Assembly (NCBI RefSeq): GCF_000002235.5
Contig: NW_022145597.1
Span: 28,288,423-28,352,422 of the forward strand
Source of the DNA: Strongylocentrotus purpuratus
Lineage: Eukaryota; Echinodermata; Echinoidea; Camarodonta; Strongylocentrotidae
Length of the DNA: 64,000 nucleotides
Reading direction: 5' to 3'
Both the position numbers and the translations under genes were made by a program. The notes beneath the pieces are model-generated. The model worked only from the letters and a program-made list of their open reading frames with translations, made no database searches and had not been told where the DNA came from. Each line of letters starts with the position of its first letter. Within the stretch, counting starts at the first letter, position 1. Of the stretch, positions 43,380 to 54,676 are shown in pieces.

Positions 43380-43594
43380 TCATTTCTTCTTGAAAAAGCT
43401 CATTAAAGAAGACTGTTTGCCTGAACTACTTGGTGGTGAGGTCTTCTTTCCTTTTCCTTTCTTTCCTTTCTTATCATCGTCGTCGTCCGAATCCTTGTCC
43501 TCTTTCTTGGGCTGTGGTTTGGGTTTGGGCGCTGGCGGAGGAATGTCATCGTCACTGGCATCTGTAGACTCGGTCTCCCAGACTTTTTCCGTCA
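43380..43594 (-). CDS. POLD3: POLD3 exon 11 (last)
   Basis: Encodes VTEKVWETEST, a Pro/Lys and Asp-rich stretch, and the C-terminal PCNA-binding box QSSLMSFF followed by KKK and TGA. Acceptor TTTCTACAG. Confidence 0.93.
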
Positions 43595-45482
43595 CTGTAG
43601 AAACAACATCAAACAACAAAGATTTATCATCAACAGAAAAAAAGAAGGAAACTACAACTTCAGTAAAATTGCTGAAACCAATTGTAACAAGACTCAAAAG
43701 CACTTTGCAACATTTCTTTGGTTTGAGATATAATTGCTAAAAACAGTATTAAGCGCATCTGTACGAAAGCCTGATGCAGCATGATTGTGTAGTCCCATGA
43801 ACCTGAATCAGTGTTCCACTTTTCTTTTATTGTTTGTGCTTTTCAGCTAGATTTTATCCACTTGTTCTGATGTTGCTGATTCCAAAATTCCATAAGACAA
43901 AATAAAATAGTTCTTATTTATTATCAACTTCATAAAGAAATTGCATGACCAGTCCTGTATATCAGTCTAACCCCTTCGGTGCTACCAAGGTTTTGAACAA
44001 ATGCCATAAACATGTGTTACTTTTTTTCGATTTATAATGCTTTGTTTAATTGTTGTGTTGGGCATTAATATCTTCAAAACTTCCACAATAAAGGTACATA
44101 TTTTTTAATTTCAGGAAACAAATGTCTCTATTCTTAGACCTTGCTTTACATTGTTTACACTAAAGTTCTTGGGTGGGATAGGCTGTCAATAGCACAGAAG
44201 GTGATGAAGGAAAAGATGAAAGATGAGTTTCTAATCTTACCCATACATCCCTCCTCATCTACAGTGACTTTGCTCCTCAGCACTCTCTTACTGATTCTCT
44301 TCTTCCCTGTCGATGACCTCTCCTCTGATTGGCTCTTAGATGGGGGTGTGGCCTCATCTTCCTCATCTGATTGGACAGGCTGGGCCACAGGGGGCGGAGT
44401 CGGTGGGATGGGGCTATCATCTAGAAATTAAGATGAAGTTGTATTTTGAAGGTGACGGTCAAGTCAATATCAGTTTTTAGTTAGTCAAATATCCATACGA
44501 CATAACAAACTTGTCTATTAATTCTACATATACTTCACAAACTAAATCTTGGAAGCTTGCCAGAGGTTTTTCATACATAGCAATAACTACTATGCAAAGG
44601 TAAATCTATATACAGAGATGAGATTGTTCACAACAGGTGGATTTAATGGTCGGTATCGTGAACAAAAAAAAGTTTGCAAAGTGTAATAGTTCATAAATGT
44701 TGCAATCAAACATGATCATTAAAATCAATATCAGAGCAATTCCATATTCTCGAGTAGTCTTGGTCTAGTGGATATGTTCTATCCTGTGAATTAAATGGCT
44801 CCTCTGAGTCAAGCCTCTGCATAAATGTCCTTAGACAAGTCATTAATCTATATTTGCCACTCTCAATCCAGGTGTAGAAAATGGGTACCTGATAGGAAGA
44901 AATTTCAGAATTGATTTCATTGCTTTAGGGCAGCTTATAGCTACAGCCAGGAAAAAGTTTGATTATTATTATCATTGTGTTATGACTTTCCCCCTGTTTA
45001 TAGCAAATGTTTACCTACCCATGTCATCTTGCTCCTCATCCTCCTCCTCTTCACTACTACTGTCTTCTTGCCGGAGGATACGCCTTCGTTTCCTAGCAAC
45101 CGTCTTCTTCTGGCTTTCATCATCTGCACAAAAGTAATCAAGAATAAGATGATGAACATACTTCTATTACACTTGATATAAATGTTCTCTTCTTCCTCTT
45201 CTTCTTCTTCTCCTAGTAATCGTCAAAGGGCTATACAGCATATTACAAACATGGACTAAAGGCTGCAAGCAGAGGAAGATAAATGCAATCTGAAGGGATA
45301 AGGGTATTATATGCCTCAGAAGTAGTCCCTGGTAAATCTTTGGACTGCTGTTTACCATGAAATTGTATTTTCAGAGAGGAACTTCCAAAGAAATCTGTCT
45401 CAATTCTACAAGTTATGCTTGTGTATTACATATTAAACTAATTTGAATAAGGAGACAGACAGACAGACTGGGAAAGAGCCCC

Positions 45483-45514
<32 letters not shown>

Positions 45515-45532
45515 AGTGAGGGGGAGAGGGGT

Positions 45533-45564
<32 letters not shown>

Positions 45565-48500
45565 CAGCAGATCAGAAGACAGACACCTAGAGGGGTAGAG
45601 CAGATGAGAGAAAGAAAACCACACTACACAAGAGAGAGATACGAGAGGATGAGGATAAAGTATCATCAGAAAATATATACCTGATTCTGAATCTGAAGCA
45701 ACTATTCTCTTCTTCTTCTTGTCTGCCTGACTTGACCTCTGTAACCTTCCACCTTTGACCCCTGTCTTCTCATGCTTGCTGCTTTCTACATCTACTTCCT
45801 CCTCCTCCTCCTCCTCTTTCTCCTTTTCTTCTTTGACTGATCTCTTATCATCCTTCCCAGAATCCCCTGCTGGTCCTGAAGAAGCTGAAGGCAAATCTTC
45901 CTTTTTCTTTTGACTCATAAATGCTAGCATACCCTTAGGCTTTGATTTCTAAACACAAAATGAGAAGAAAGCATGTCTAAGGTACTGTGCATAAAGTTTT
46001 CATAATATGCTTAAAAATTATAATTGTGACGTTTTCATCAAATGACCCTTGATTGGAGCATTAAAATGTACATTTTTTTCTTTTGTTTTATTAGCATATT
46101 TTCAAGTGTTTCAATCAATCTTATAATAAAATGTCTCTGTATACATTTTTTCCATATCAAAAAGGTACATTTTAAAATGTAAATCCATTTTTCATTTGTA
46201 AATTTGAAAAACAAATTAAGCTAATTTTTCTGCTTTCACTCAAAGCAAAGTCCTATCAAAGTTCCCCGTAAAAGTATACGACTTATCAAAATTGTATACC
46301 TGCTCCTCTTTCTTCTTTGCTTTTGGTTTTTGTTCCGTCTTCTCACTCTTGGGTCCGTGAGCTTTGTTTTTTGTTGACTGTGAGGCAAAGCTAGCTTCAA
46401 TCGAGCCTTTCTTAACTTTGGATTTCTGCGACGCTGAAGATGATGATGATGATAAAGTTGACGATGCAGGCTTTGATGACGTACTTTGATTGCCAAATCC
46501 ATTTACCTGCTCAAAGGAATGCCAACACAGGCAAACAAAGTTAAAGATGAAGTCTTGGATTTTCATTTGGAATGTTTTAACAGTCTGGTGTTAATCTTTC
46601 TATAACAAGGGTAGTCAAGCACGGAGAGTGGACTTCATTTTTACAAAATACAGGTCTAATCTAATGCACTGCAACCTCCACTAAAAATTTCATCAGAAAA
46701 ATTCATCATCATACATTTCCCTTGCTCTAGGGCGGCTCCATGACAAGGCAAGCTCAAGTAATTACTGTGTCCCATAGAGTTTAGCTGCCTGGGAGAAATG
46801 TATATGCAAATTACTTCAACCAAATCTGGTGTCAGCAAACTATGATGCAATACACACAATCAAAACAGACATATCTGTGCCTTCCAAAAATTAAAAGTAA
46901 AAAAAGAGAAATCTCAAATGAAATATGGAAATATTTATGACCAATATTCATAAAACAATATCCCTATCTTACCTTCGGTTTTCCTGTTGAAGACTTTTGT
47001 TGCGGTACTTGATTCCTTTCCAGATCTGCCAATGATCTCACGTCAACTGCTTTACATTGAATAGCACTAAACCTGGACATCATAAAATAAAAAGTGTATC
47101 ACCAGTAAACATTTATATCTTATTATATCTTCCAAGATGTAAAACATAACTGTAATGCCTCTCACTATTACACAATTTATTTTATTACATCAATTAAAAT
47201 GTGATTGGATTAGCATGTGCGTGCCAGCCAGTCAAAAGGCAACTGGCTGGAATGCTCCCAAGGGAGTGGAGAGTGTGCACCATAAATTACAGAATCGTAA
47301 CAGAATACAGTGACCGGATAATAATACTAAAAGCTCTATGGTTGTTTATGCTGTAACTTGTAAAGCTCTTTCTAAGAAATATGTTTATTGTTATTATTGT
47401 TATAACTATTACTCTTACCCTGTACTATTACTATTATTATAAAGGAATTTAAAAGGATTAAGAAAGTTTTGCACTACATATGCCTCCTTTGATCCAAATA
47501 GCATTAACTGTTTCACCAAGGGCTTGTTTATATATACCAGTGTAGTTGAGCCAGTCATATGTAAAAGAGAAATACACGTAAATGTTTACGTGATATGTAT
47601 GTGACATTTCAAGATTCACTATGACACCTAAATTTCAACAATTACTCAATTTGGCTATCCTACTAAAATTTGAATATCTACTAACTATAAATTAACAAAT
47701 ATGTAGATTAAACCTGTATGCTAATTGTTGGAAACAAATGATGAGGCCTTTATAGGAATATGGCCTCTCAAGGCACTCCAGCAAGTTTCTCTGTATCAAG
47801 CACAATTTAAATGTAACTATTTCTATTTCTTTTGAGACTTGTCCTGAACATGTACCTGTTTATTTGTGCAATGTTCTGTTGGGTAATTTCATAATCCGTT
47901 GTAAAGAGTGAGCTGTTGTCTTTGAGGGCGCTTTTCTGAATACTGAAGACATGTTGTCCGAGCACTTCCTTCATACCTGACTTCACAGCTGCACATTGCA
48001 CAATGAAACAAATGAAAATAAAGGTCATTTGAGTGTTCTCCCTTTTCTACAAATACAGAAATCATGAAAAATTACCGGTATCATAAACTAACTTTTAAGA
48101 GGCTATCCTTGAGTTTAAATTCTTTGTTTCAATAATAATTATAACAATAATAATATTACATTTATAAAGCGCCTTTTCATTAGATACGAAGGATTATGTA
48201 AAAGAGAAATAATCTAAGTGCATTGGCATGGTTCCAATCCACAATGCTGAATTTTGTATAAAATATCTTCATGGGAATATGTTTCATCACACATTTACCT
48301 GAATGGAAAACTATATAGCACAATTAACATGAACAGGATTTGGTACCTTGGTGCACTGCAGGAGGGATAAATTGTTGAAGCAAACTCCTTTTCATATCTC
48401 AAAAATCATTTATGTAAAAACATGGGTTAAAGTTTAGTGGTCACAATACGAGCTCTTTAAATAATGAAATAAACTAAAGATGAGCAGAATAATTTCAAAG

Positions 48501-50874
48501 TCAAGCCACATAAAACTATTTACAGCAAAATACAAATCTGATTATCATTCTTAACACAATGGAGTTTGATTTGCGTTGATTGTTGAATACCGTAGCTAAA
48601 TAGCTTACCATCTAACCCATCTTCTTTCACGATAGCAATCTTCGTCATCTATAGGAGAAAATGAAATAAAATTGAAACCCCATTTGGTGCACATTTTCAT
48701 GCAACTAGAATGAAGTTCTGATGCATGCACCTTGATTTAGGTGCTATTTATATTGAATTATTGATTGTGTTACACTTTTGATTTGGCAAATTGTCTTAAT
48801 AAGATACTATAAGATATCTGAATATCTTTTTTTTTTTAAATGGAGATTTGAATACGCTATGCTCTATGTGACAGGAATTAAGTATGACACATCTTACAAC
48901 GTAACATTTTGTTCATGACTACCTAGACATTATCAGGTCCAATGGAGATGTGGGCTCCCAAATCCAAATTTTGAACCCCTGAATTTCAACAGTTGTCATG
49001 CATACAAACCCTAAAACCCTTAAACATATTAATTATTAATTCTTAGCCCCCAGAGAAAGAAAAAAAATTGGGGGCCTGTTTGAGTTAAAGGTAAAACTTA
49101 ATTACAATTGAACCATAAATTAAAACCGAAAAATGATAATCATGACAGCTGTATAAATAATTTAGGTTTCTAAGGCTGGTACCTGAGTTCCATTTTTCGT
49201 TTCCTGTGTTCCTGTGATTGCGTATGTGACATTCAATGTAGAAGATCCCTTCTTCTTCTGTTCACTTAAGAATGTCTCCAGTAATCTAAGGGTGAAAGGA
49301 AGGATGGATATTACGAAAATTGGAACATAACTAAAATGCAAAAAAATAGCTTGATGGAAATGATGACACACAGATCTACTGGGTTCATGAAAATTATAAA
49401 AGGACAGTGATGAGAATGATGAAAAGGATAATGATGATGACAGTGAAGATGATTATAATGATGATGATGACAGTGATAATGAGGATGATAATGATGATGA
49501 TGACAGTGAAGATGATTATCATGATGATAATGATGATGATAATATGATAATGATTCCCCCCCCCCTTCCACATGGTTCTTTATTTTCAAAACAAATTCCA
49601 TCATATACAGTATATCCATATATCATATACAAATAATTAAAGAAATAATTTCCATACATAATGGCTTGACACAGATAACAATCATCACAGCCAAAAACTT
49701 TTGTGGCAGATAAAAACAAACATTATGACAAAATTAGTACTTTAAAATTTAAATATATAATTAAAAAAAGACCAAACATAAAATACATGATCATGTTTAT
49801 GTTAGCACATTTCCAACACTCTCAAAACATTTTCTAAAGTGAAACCATCATCAATATGATAATGATGATAATGATTGATAACAGTGATGATTATGATTGT
49901 GATGATGATGATGACAGTCAAGCTTTTCTAAATGCATCTTAAAATATATACAGAGTAGATTTTGAACTTCTATTTTACTGGTGCTCTTACCTCTTAGCTA
50001 AATTCACATGAATTTCCAGAGTCTGGCTGAGCCATTTGTAAGTAACCTAAAAAAGAGAAAGGGATAGATTTTACATCAATATAGGATTTCATAAAAAGTG
50101 ATTCTCAATCTGAGGAAAGAGTGAGGGGGAGGGGGATGATTTATGAAATATCTAGATCTATATTTTCTCATTTTATCTGAACTAATCAAGTTGGAAAAAA
50201 ATTAGTCAATATCTCTGAGTCAATTAGACTAATAAGCATGCTTCAGAATTTCCAAGTCAGCGTGTTCAATTACATTTAAATGTCACATTTAGTTGAGGCT
50301 CTAATTAACCTCCATATATATAGATCATCAGTAACTCTTGTGAGATGGAGGGGGTGGTACACAGTGGAGCAGGCGCGTACGTATAGGGGCTGTTTTGGGG
50401 GTTAAATAGTTCAATACTCATTACCCCCCCCCCCCTCCCCCCTCTTGATCGATTAATCTTGTCGAGACAACCCGGCCTCGCATTTGCAGCCAGGCCAAAT
50501 TCGCCCAAAGGCCTGGTGCGACACCATGCACACAAACATCCATCATCTTTTTCACCATTGGCATCGTAATTACTTTCACGACACATAATGCGTGGGGAGA
50601 GATCAGTTTGAATAAACGGTTACATTTCTATGATATGGCATGCATCAAATGTCATCAGGGGGCCGTTTCTCGAAACCAACTCCATAACAGTCATATCTTT
50701 GTCGGTGACCTACGGAGATGTCATGAAGTGGATAAACCATTTCACGAAGCCATGACAGACATGATATCGATATTTCGCGATATTAGCAGCTCAAGAACAT
50801 AGTCTTCGTCACGATCCAGTTGATTTATCACGAATAACCCAAAACAAGTTTTGGGGCTAAAATTGTTCAAAAAG

Positions 50875-50932
<58 letters not shown>

Positions 50933-52114
50933 TCTCATAAATTAAATAATAAATAGTGTCATTATCAAGTGTAGATCATCAAACGATTTGCATATTTCTG
51001 TTAAGATTCTTAAATTGAAGAAAAACCAGTGAGTGTTTTTTTTTTGACAGTCCAATCAAAAGGTAGTCGAAGGATACCGTAATGTGATAGTTTATCAATA
51101 CATACTTTTTTTGTTTTATGTGACAACGAATTTTAGGCAAAATACCTTTTTTCAGTCAGTTTTATTCTAGAGTCTCATAAATACTCGTTATATAATTGAT
51201 TTGATATCAAAAATATAATTTGGAAGAAGTAATTAGACAGGGAATAATAATGCACATAGGCCCCCAAAGGTATGTGGTATCCTAAGAAAAGACTATGGAT
51301 CGACTATGGACAACGGTGTGTAACATTCTTATCTCTTTTATTTATATGTTATACTTATAGTTTAATAATTTGTGATTTAATGTTTATATTCAGCTTTTTA
51401 AAATTTCTGTATTATCGTTTCTTTACATTTACATTTGCATTTCGCATCCCAGAGAATTACGTACCGATCGAACTCGTCTATATTTTTCTCAAAATGATAG
51501 TGAAACTAATCGTACATTTCGCGGCCTATGGAATAGCAACAAACTGACTTGTGATGGCGCTTTACAGCAATTAAAAAGATATGACGGGTTCGGAGCAGTG
51601 ACAACTCGCTTGTCGCGGAAGTTGTCGCTCATCTTGGCAAAGACAGCTTCGTGAAACACTTAGCTGACAAGTTGCGTGACAGTGGCGACATGTCGTTGAT
51701 CTTGTAGTTATGATGGTTTCGAGAAACGGCCCCCAGATCACTTCCGTGTCTCTCCGCCCCCCCCCCCTAGCCTTAAGGGCTTGGTGGTAATGTTTTTTAT
51801 GATATCATAAAAACATTACCACCAAGCCCTTAAGGCTACCTACCTACCTCCCCCCCCCCCCCCAACTCTTTTATTCTTCCCACCAATACCAACCCGGCAA
51901 TAACATGTACAGTTAACTTTAACAACACCATATCATTCCATCAAGCAAGTTTTAACCATGTTTTGACTTTTGTAACTATATTCAATCATTTCGCCGAAGT
52001 TTATTCACATTAAAGGAAAAAAAAGTTTGTTAATTAAGCTATACTCACAACTCTGTCTTCATCAAGAACATACTCCTCTATATTTTCGAGATACATGCTG
52101 GTTTCGTTGTCCAT
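43380..52114 (-). CDS. POLD3: DNA polymerase delta subunit 3, complete 11-exon gene
   Basis: Eleven coding exons with GT-AG junctions and consistent phases give 1473 nt, 490 residues plus stop (human 466). POLD3 is an accessory subunit of replicative polymerase delta and, in vertebrates, also of polymerase zeta; it binds POLD2 through its N-terminus and PCNA through its C-terminus. Diagnostic blocks: MYLENIEEYV and VTYKWLSQTL at the N-terminus, LNVTYAITG, HVFSIQKSALKD, FSAIQC near residue 135, a long acidic and lysine-rich disordered middle, RVLRSKVTVDEEGC matching human RVLKSKTFLDGEGC, and a C-terminal PCNA-interacting box QSSLMSFF (480-487). An in-frame TAA at 52136-52138 supports the start. 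Two similar motifs, KGSIEASFASQ and KGMLAFMSQ, lie in exons 7 and 8. An E2F-like TTGGCGCGCC lies about 80 bp upstream, as fits an S-phase gene. Confidence 0.95.
44241..44420 (-). CDS. POLD3: POLD3 exon 10
   Basis: Encodes (D)DSPIPPTPPPVAQ...KRVLRSKVTVDEEGCM plus one base. Acceptor AATTTCTAG, donor ATGG|GTAAGA. It contains the block homologous to human RVLKSKTFLDGEGC. Confidence 0.9.
45019..45123 (-). CDS. POLD3: POLD3 exon 9
   Basis: Encodes (D)DESQKKTVARKRRRILRQED...EEQDDM plus one base. Acceptor TTTGTGCAG, donor ATGG|GTAGGT. The basic RKRRRI block then acidic run is typical of the nuclear, disordered middle of POLD3. Confidence 0.85.
45484..45560. repeat. (GA)n microsatellite in POLD3 intron
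   Basis: GA array with a GGGA-rich interruption in the intron between exons 8 and 9. Confidence 0.9.
45681..45948 (-). CDS. POLD3: POLD3 exon 8
   Basis: Starts KSKPKGMLAFMSQKKKED and continues through an acidic Glu-rich stretch to ASDSES. Acceptor TGTGTTTAG, donor TCAG|GTATAT, phase 1. Confidence 0.88.
46300..46506 (-). CDS. POLD3: POLD3 exon 7
   Basis: 69 codons, phase 0 at both ends: VNGFGNQ, a Ser-rich run, KVKKGSIEASFASQ, then a Lys-rich end KKKEEQ. Acceptor TTTGAGCAG, donor CAG|GTATAC. Confidence 0.88.
46973..47072 (-). CDS. POLD3: POLD3 exon 6
   Basis: Encodes (R)FSAIQCKAVDVRSLADLE...GKPK. Acceptor GATGTCCAG, donor AAG|GTAAGA. FSAIQC is identical to the vertebrate block. Confidence 0.9.
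47856..47988 (-). CDS. POLD3: POLD3 exon 5
   Basis: Encodes AVKSGMKEVLGQHVFSIQK...DYEITQQNIAQIN plus two bases. Acceptor AATGTGCAG, donor ACAG|GTACAT. It matches human HVYSIQKAMLKDSGPLFNTDYD. Confidence 0.92.
48609..48648 (-). CDS. POLD3: POLD3 exon 4
   Basis: A 40 bp micro-exon encoding MTKIAIVKEDGLD plus one base, matching human HKVAVVREDKLE. Acceptor TCTCCTATAG, donor GATG|GTAAGC. Too short for open-frame scans. Confidence 0.85.
49183..49285 (-). CDS. POLD3: POLD3 exon 3
   Basis: Completes the Arg codon and encodes LLETFLSEQ...LNVTYAITG...NGTQ. Acceptor CACCCTTAG, donor CAG|GTACCA. Confidence 0.92.
49405..49551. repeat. (GAT)n microsatellite in POLD3 intron
   Basis: GATGAT/GACAGT/AATGAT units, followed by a poly-C tract at 49557-49565. 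A related shorter array lies at 49856-49918. Confidence 0.9.
49991..50046 (-). CDS. POLD3: POLD3 exon 2
   Basis: Encodes VTYKWLSQTLEIHVNLAK plus two bases. Acceptor TTTTTTAG, donor AGAG|GTAAGA. It matches human VTYKWLSYTLGVHVNQAK. Confidence 0.93.
50658..51734. mobile_element. 1.08 kb inverted-repeat element in POLD3 intron 1
   Basis: Perfect 21 bp terminal inverted repeats starting GGGGGCCGTTTCTCGAAACC (50658) and mirrored at the right end (51734). Further inward similarity is weak. It contains a 53 bp AT dinucleotide array and no transposase frame. No convincing target duplication was seen. Confidence 0.65.
50877..50929. repeat. (AT)n microsatellite
   Basis: Pure AT dinucleotide array of about 26 units inside the 50.7-51.7 kb element. 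Confidence 0.95.
51768..51838. repeat. 71 bp near-perfect palindrome between two poly-C tracts
   Basis: The left half runs TAGCCTTAAGGGCTTGGTGG onward and the right half is its exact complement apart from a single T/A run-length difference near the centre (TGATATCA). A C-run ends immediately before it (to 51767) and another begins about 10 bp after it (about 51849-51863), both on the + strand. Confidence 0.85.
52049..52114 (-). CDS. POLD3: POLD3 exon 1
   Basis: Residues 1-22, MDNETSMYLENIEEYV to DEDRV. Donor GTT|GTGAGT, phase 0. Confidence 0.9.
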
Positions 52115-52260
52115 TTTTGTGTCACAATACTCAATTTACAACTTGTTGTTCAGCCTGGCCTGGTCGATGTCGCGCGTATTGAATTGAAGCGGCGCGCCAA
52201 GCTCGCCTGTGACCTTTTCCACTTCCGGTTTCGACTGTGTGTACGTCTGTAACCTGAAAA
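52115..52260 (-). promoter_or_regulatory. POLD3: POLD3 promoter region, E2F-like site
   Basis: The stretch upstream of the POLD3 start is CpG-rich relative to its surroundings and contains TTGGCGCGCC (+ strand 52191-52200), close to the E2F consensus. No TATA box is evident. The assignment rests on position and on the known S-phase control of replication genes. Confidence 0.45.
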
Positions 52261-52439
52261 AAAGCGTTCTTAGTAACGGTCTTCATACTTATATTTGTTC
52301 ACTTTGGGTGAGTTCAGTGCATAAAATACGATTTTAACATGATTTTATAGACATAGCAAATGACCAGTGTACCTTCTAGCGTGTGAAAGTTATATTTTTG
52401 GTGTCTATTATTAATTAATGTCGAGTAGGACCTGCTAAG

Positions 52440-52614
52440 TCTATTAAAGTGTAAGACGTGCCTAGGGGCCCGCAGCCGTCACGGGGCGCGGCCAGGGCTC
52501 CCCCGATGACTCTGGCCTGGCGCGCGTCCTCTCATTCATTGGTTCCATTGCTCAGCCATTTGCCATTGGGCTTATCCATGCATTTGCATTGCACTGCCTC
52601 GGCTGCGCGGCTCT
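52440..52614. other. GC-rich block upstream of POLD3
   Basis: A local GC-rich, CpG-rich segment (GGGGCCCGCAG, CGGGGCGCGGCC). It abuts the transposon end at 52615. It could be a CpG-rich promoter for a divergent transcript, or part of an unrecognised repeat. The open frame across it lacks family similarity. Confidence 0.3.
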
Positions 52615-54482
52615 TATACAGGCACAGTGGAGCACCCCAATTACCGTGCGATCAGGGACGTGATAGAGAAGGACAGGAATAAAGCCGCTCTCCTTTGACC
52701 CCATGCTCCAAGCCGCCGAAAAGTTATGCGCTAATCTGCAACTGTTGACCAGGTGGTGAGATAAAAGAGCGCATGAAATTTCAGGATTTAGAATTCCTAC
52801 ATCAGAAAATGGTATCACTGCAACTGTTCGCTGTCCCTTCCAATGATTTCTCATCCATTGTTGAATGTGTAAAGAGTAGAACAAGCGAACACAAACTTGT
52901 GTACTTTCATCCTTTTTTAAACTTGAAAAATACAAAAAACACGCGAAAACACGCATTAGCAAACTTAATGTTATTGAAGATTGTAAATCATGGATCAAAT
53001 AACGGGACATTAAAGCATGCACAAATTAGCGCATCATCCTAAAATATTGAGTTTTTGACAGGATGTAATTTTTCTTTTACCAACTCTGGCACACAAATTA
53101 AAGAAAGGACGGAGTTCTAAATTTGAAAATTTGTTTGATGCACTATTCCCAATAAAATCCCCATATAAAGTTTTTTGATTTACACTGAAATTTTGCCGGT
53201 AATTTAATATTTTGTAATAAATGTAAAACTGGTGCCTGGCTTTCGAAATTCCCCGCAGTGGAAGCGCGGTTCGGAGCATGGAACTTCAAAGCCAAGTGGA
53301 ATGTTAGACATCCCATTGTTACGCTTTAGAACTCAAGAATGCGTTTGAATAAATTACAAGAGTTTCGCCTCCTTTTCTTTCACCTCCCTGGTGCGATCGA
53401 CTCTCGTCCAGTAAACATCATTTGCATAAAATCAACAATTGTGTACCGATCGATGCGAAAAAAAGTAAACAAATTTCGAAGACAAATTCTTCATTAATGT
53501 GATGAATATCACCAATCAAAGCTACTAAATCGAGTATTGAATAAATTTGCAAGACACTCATGTGTATAAAAAGAGTTATTGATGCACAGAAAATGTGAAA
53601 TTTAAGGGATAGTTTTGACGAACAAAAACGAAAAAAATGAGATACAAAATCACCGTAAAATTCACCATTTCTTTTAGAGCGAAAGAGAATTGCCTCGTAT
53701 GAACAGAAAGAAAATTTAATAATCTCAATCCTTGTGAAATATCTCTTTTCATAGTTGCTTGATAGGGTCGCAACAGAGAAAAACATACCCCAATGTCCGA
53801 ATCTCATCGAACAAAAATAATCCTTCGTTGTCGCAAAATTGTTTGACCAGTCCCATACATTCAAATGTGTGTCATGTCTGAACCTCGCGTGTGCATTGGC
53901 TATACATGTCTTGCCAGCCGACTGCACACGTGCACGCTAATGGCTCAGCTGTTTCGATCTGGCCTGCACCGGGCCTAAGACGCATGCGCAGTACATCGCT
54001 GAGATCGATGACGTCATGTTCAATGAGTTCGCTGACTACAACTTTTAAAAATGAAGCCCCATGAAAAAGAACGTTATAACCAAAAAAAATACAGCGGAGA
54101 AGCGAAAATTTCGCCCATGTATGGATTCAACCCTAATGAATATTCATACCAAGTCTCTTCTTCGTGCATTGCTTGATAGGGTCACAAACTTAAAAAGTAG
54201 ACGTCGTGTTTTTCGAGGGGCGAAGCTCAAAACACATTAATATCTCGAGTCTTATTCCATGGAATTTCGTATTTATTTCAATGACATCAAATTCATAATA
54301 ATTTTAGTTAGTATGGAAAGTTTCATAGCGATATTGGCAGTAATAAAGGCGCAACGCGAATTTTAAGATTTGACATTCTAGCACACACATGTTCGGATTC
54401 ACGCAGATGTCCGTTGGTTATTCAAATAGAACGGGCCGCTAATGATATGCAAATTGGGGTGCTCCGCCGTGCCTGTATAGCC
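52615..54482. mobile_element. DNA transposon with 27 bp terminal inverted repeats, about 1.87 kb
   Basis: Left end TATACAGGCAC, then GGAGCACCCCAATT; the right end is the same sequence inverted with two or three mismatches. TATA at both tips may be a 4 bp (or TA) target duplication. Internal segments such as TTGCTTGATAGGGTC occur twice (53757 and 54167). The minus-strand frame at 53418-53927 has no recognisable transposase motif, so it is probably non-autonomous; the superfamily is not assigned. Confidence 0.55.
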
Positions 54483-54500
54483 AAAGTTAGAAACACTCAG

Positions 54501-54676
54501 AGTATTGACTTTACATACCGGACGTAGGGGGGTGTTTTCAAAAGGAGGGAACATATCACTTATCAGAATAATTCAGATAGGGTCTATATAGTACTAGTAT
54601 ATAGTCTACTAGATAGGTCTATGCGTAGACCCTACTCTAAATAACACTGAGTGGGGATGGGGGGGGGGGGGGGGTT
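54501..54676. mobile_element. Relative of the poly-C-ended element at 14.4 kb
   Basis: Shares TATTGACTTTACAYACCGGAC, the GCGTA...CCCTA block and the right end AACACTGAGTGGGG followed by a G-run. The left end is missing or unrecognised, so this is a partial or variant copy. Confidence 0.5.

Noticed and set aside
52458-52682. GC-rich + strand open frame
   Set aside because: No splice sites or family similarity; it runs into the transposon end, so base composition alone explains it.
53418-53927. 169-codon minus-strand frame inside the 52.6-54.5 kb transposon as a transposase
   Set aside because: No catalytic acidic-triad context, zinc finger or other recognisable transposase motif; composition looks non-coding.
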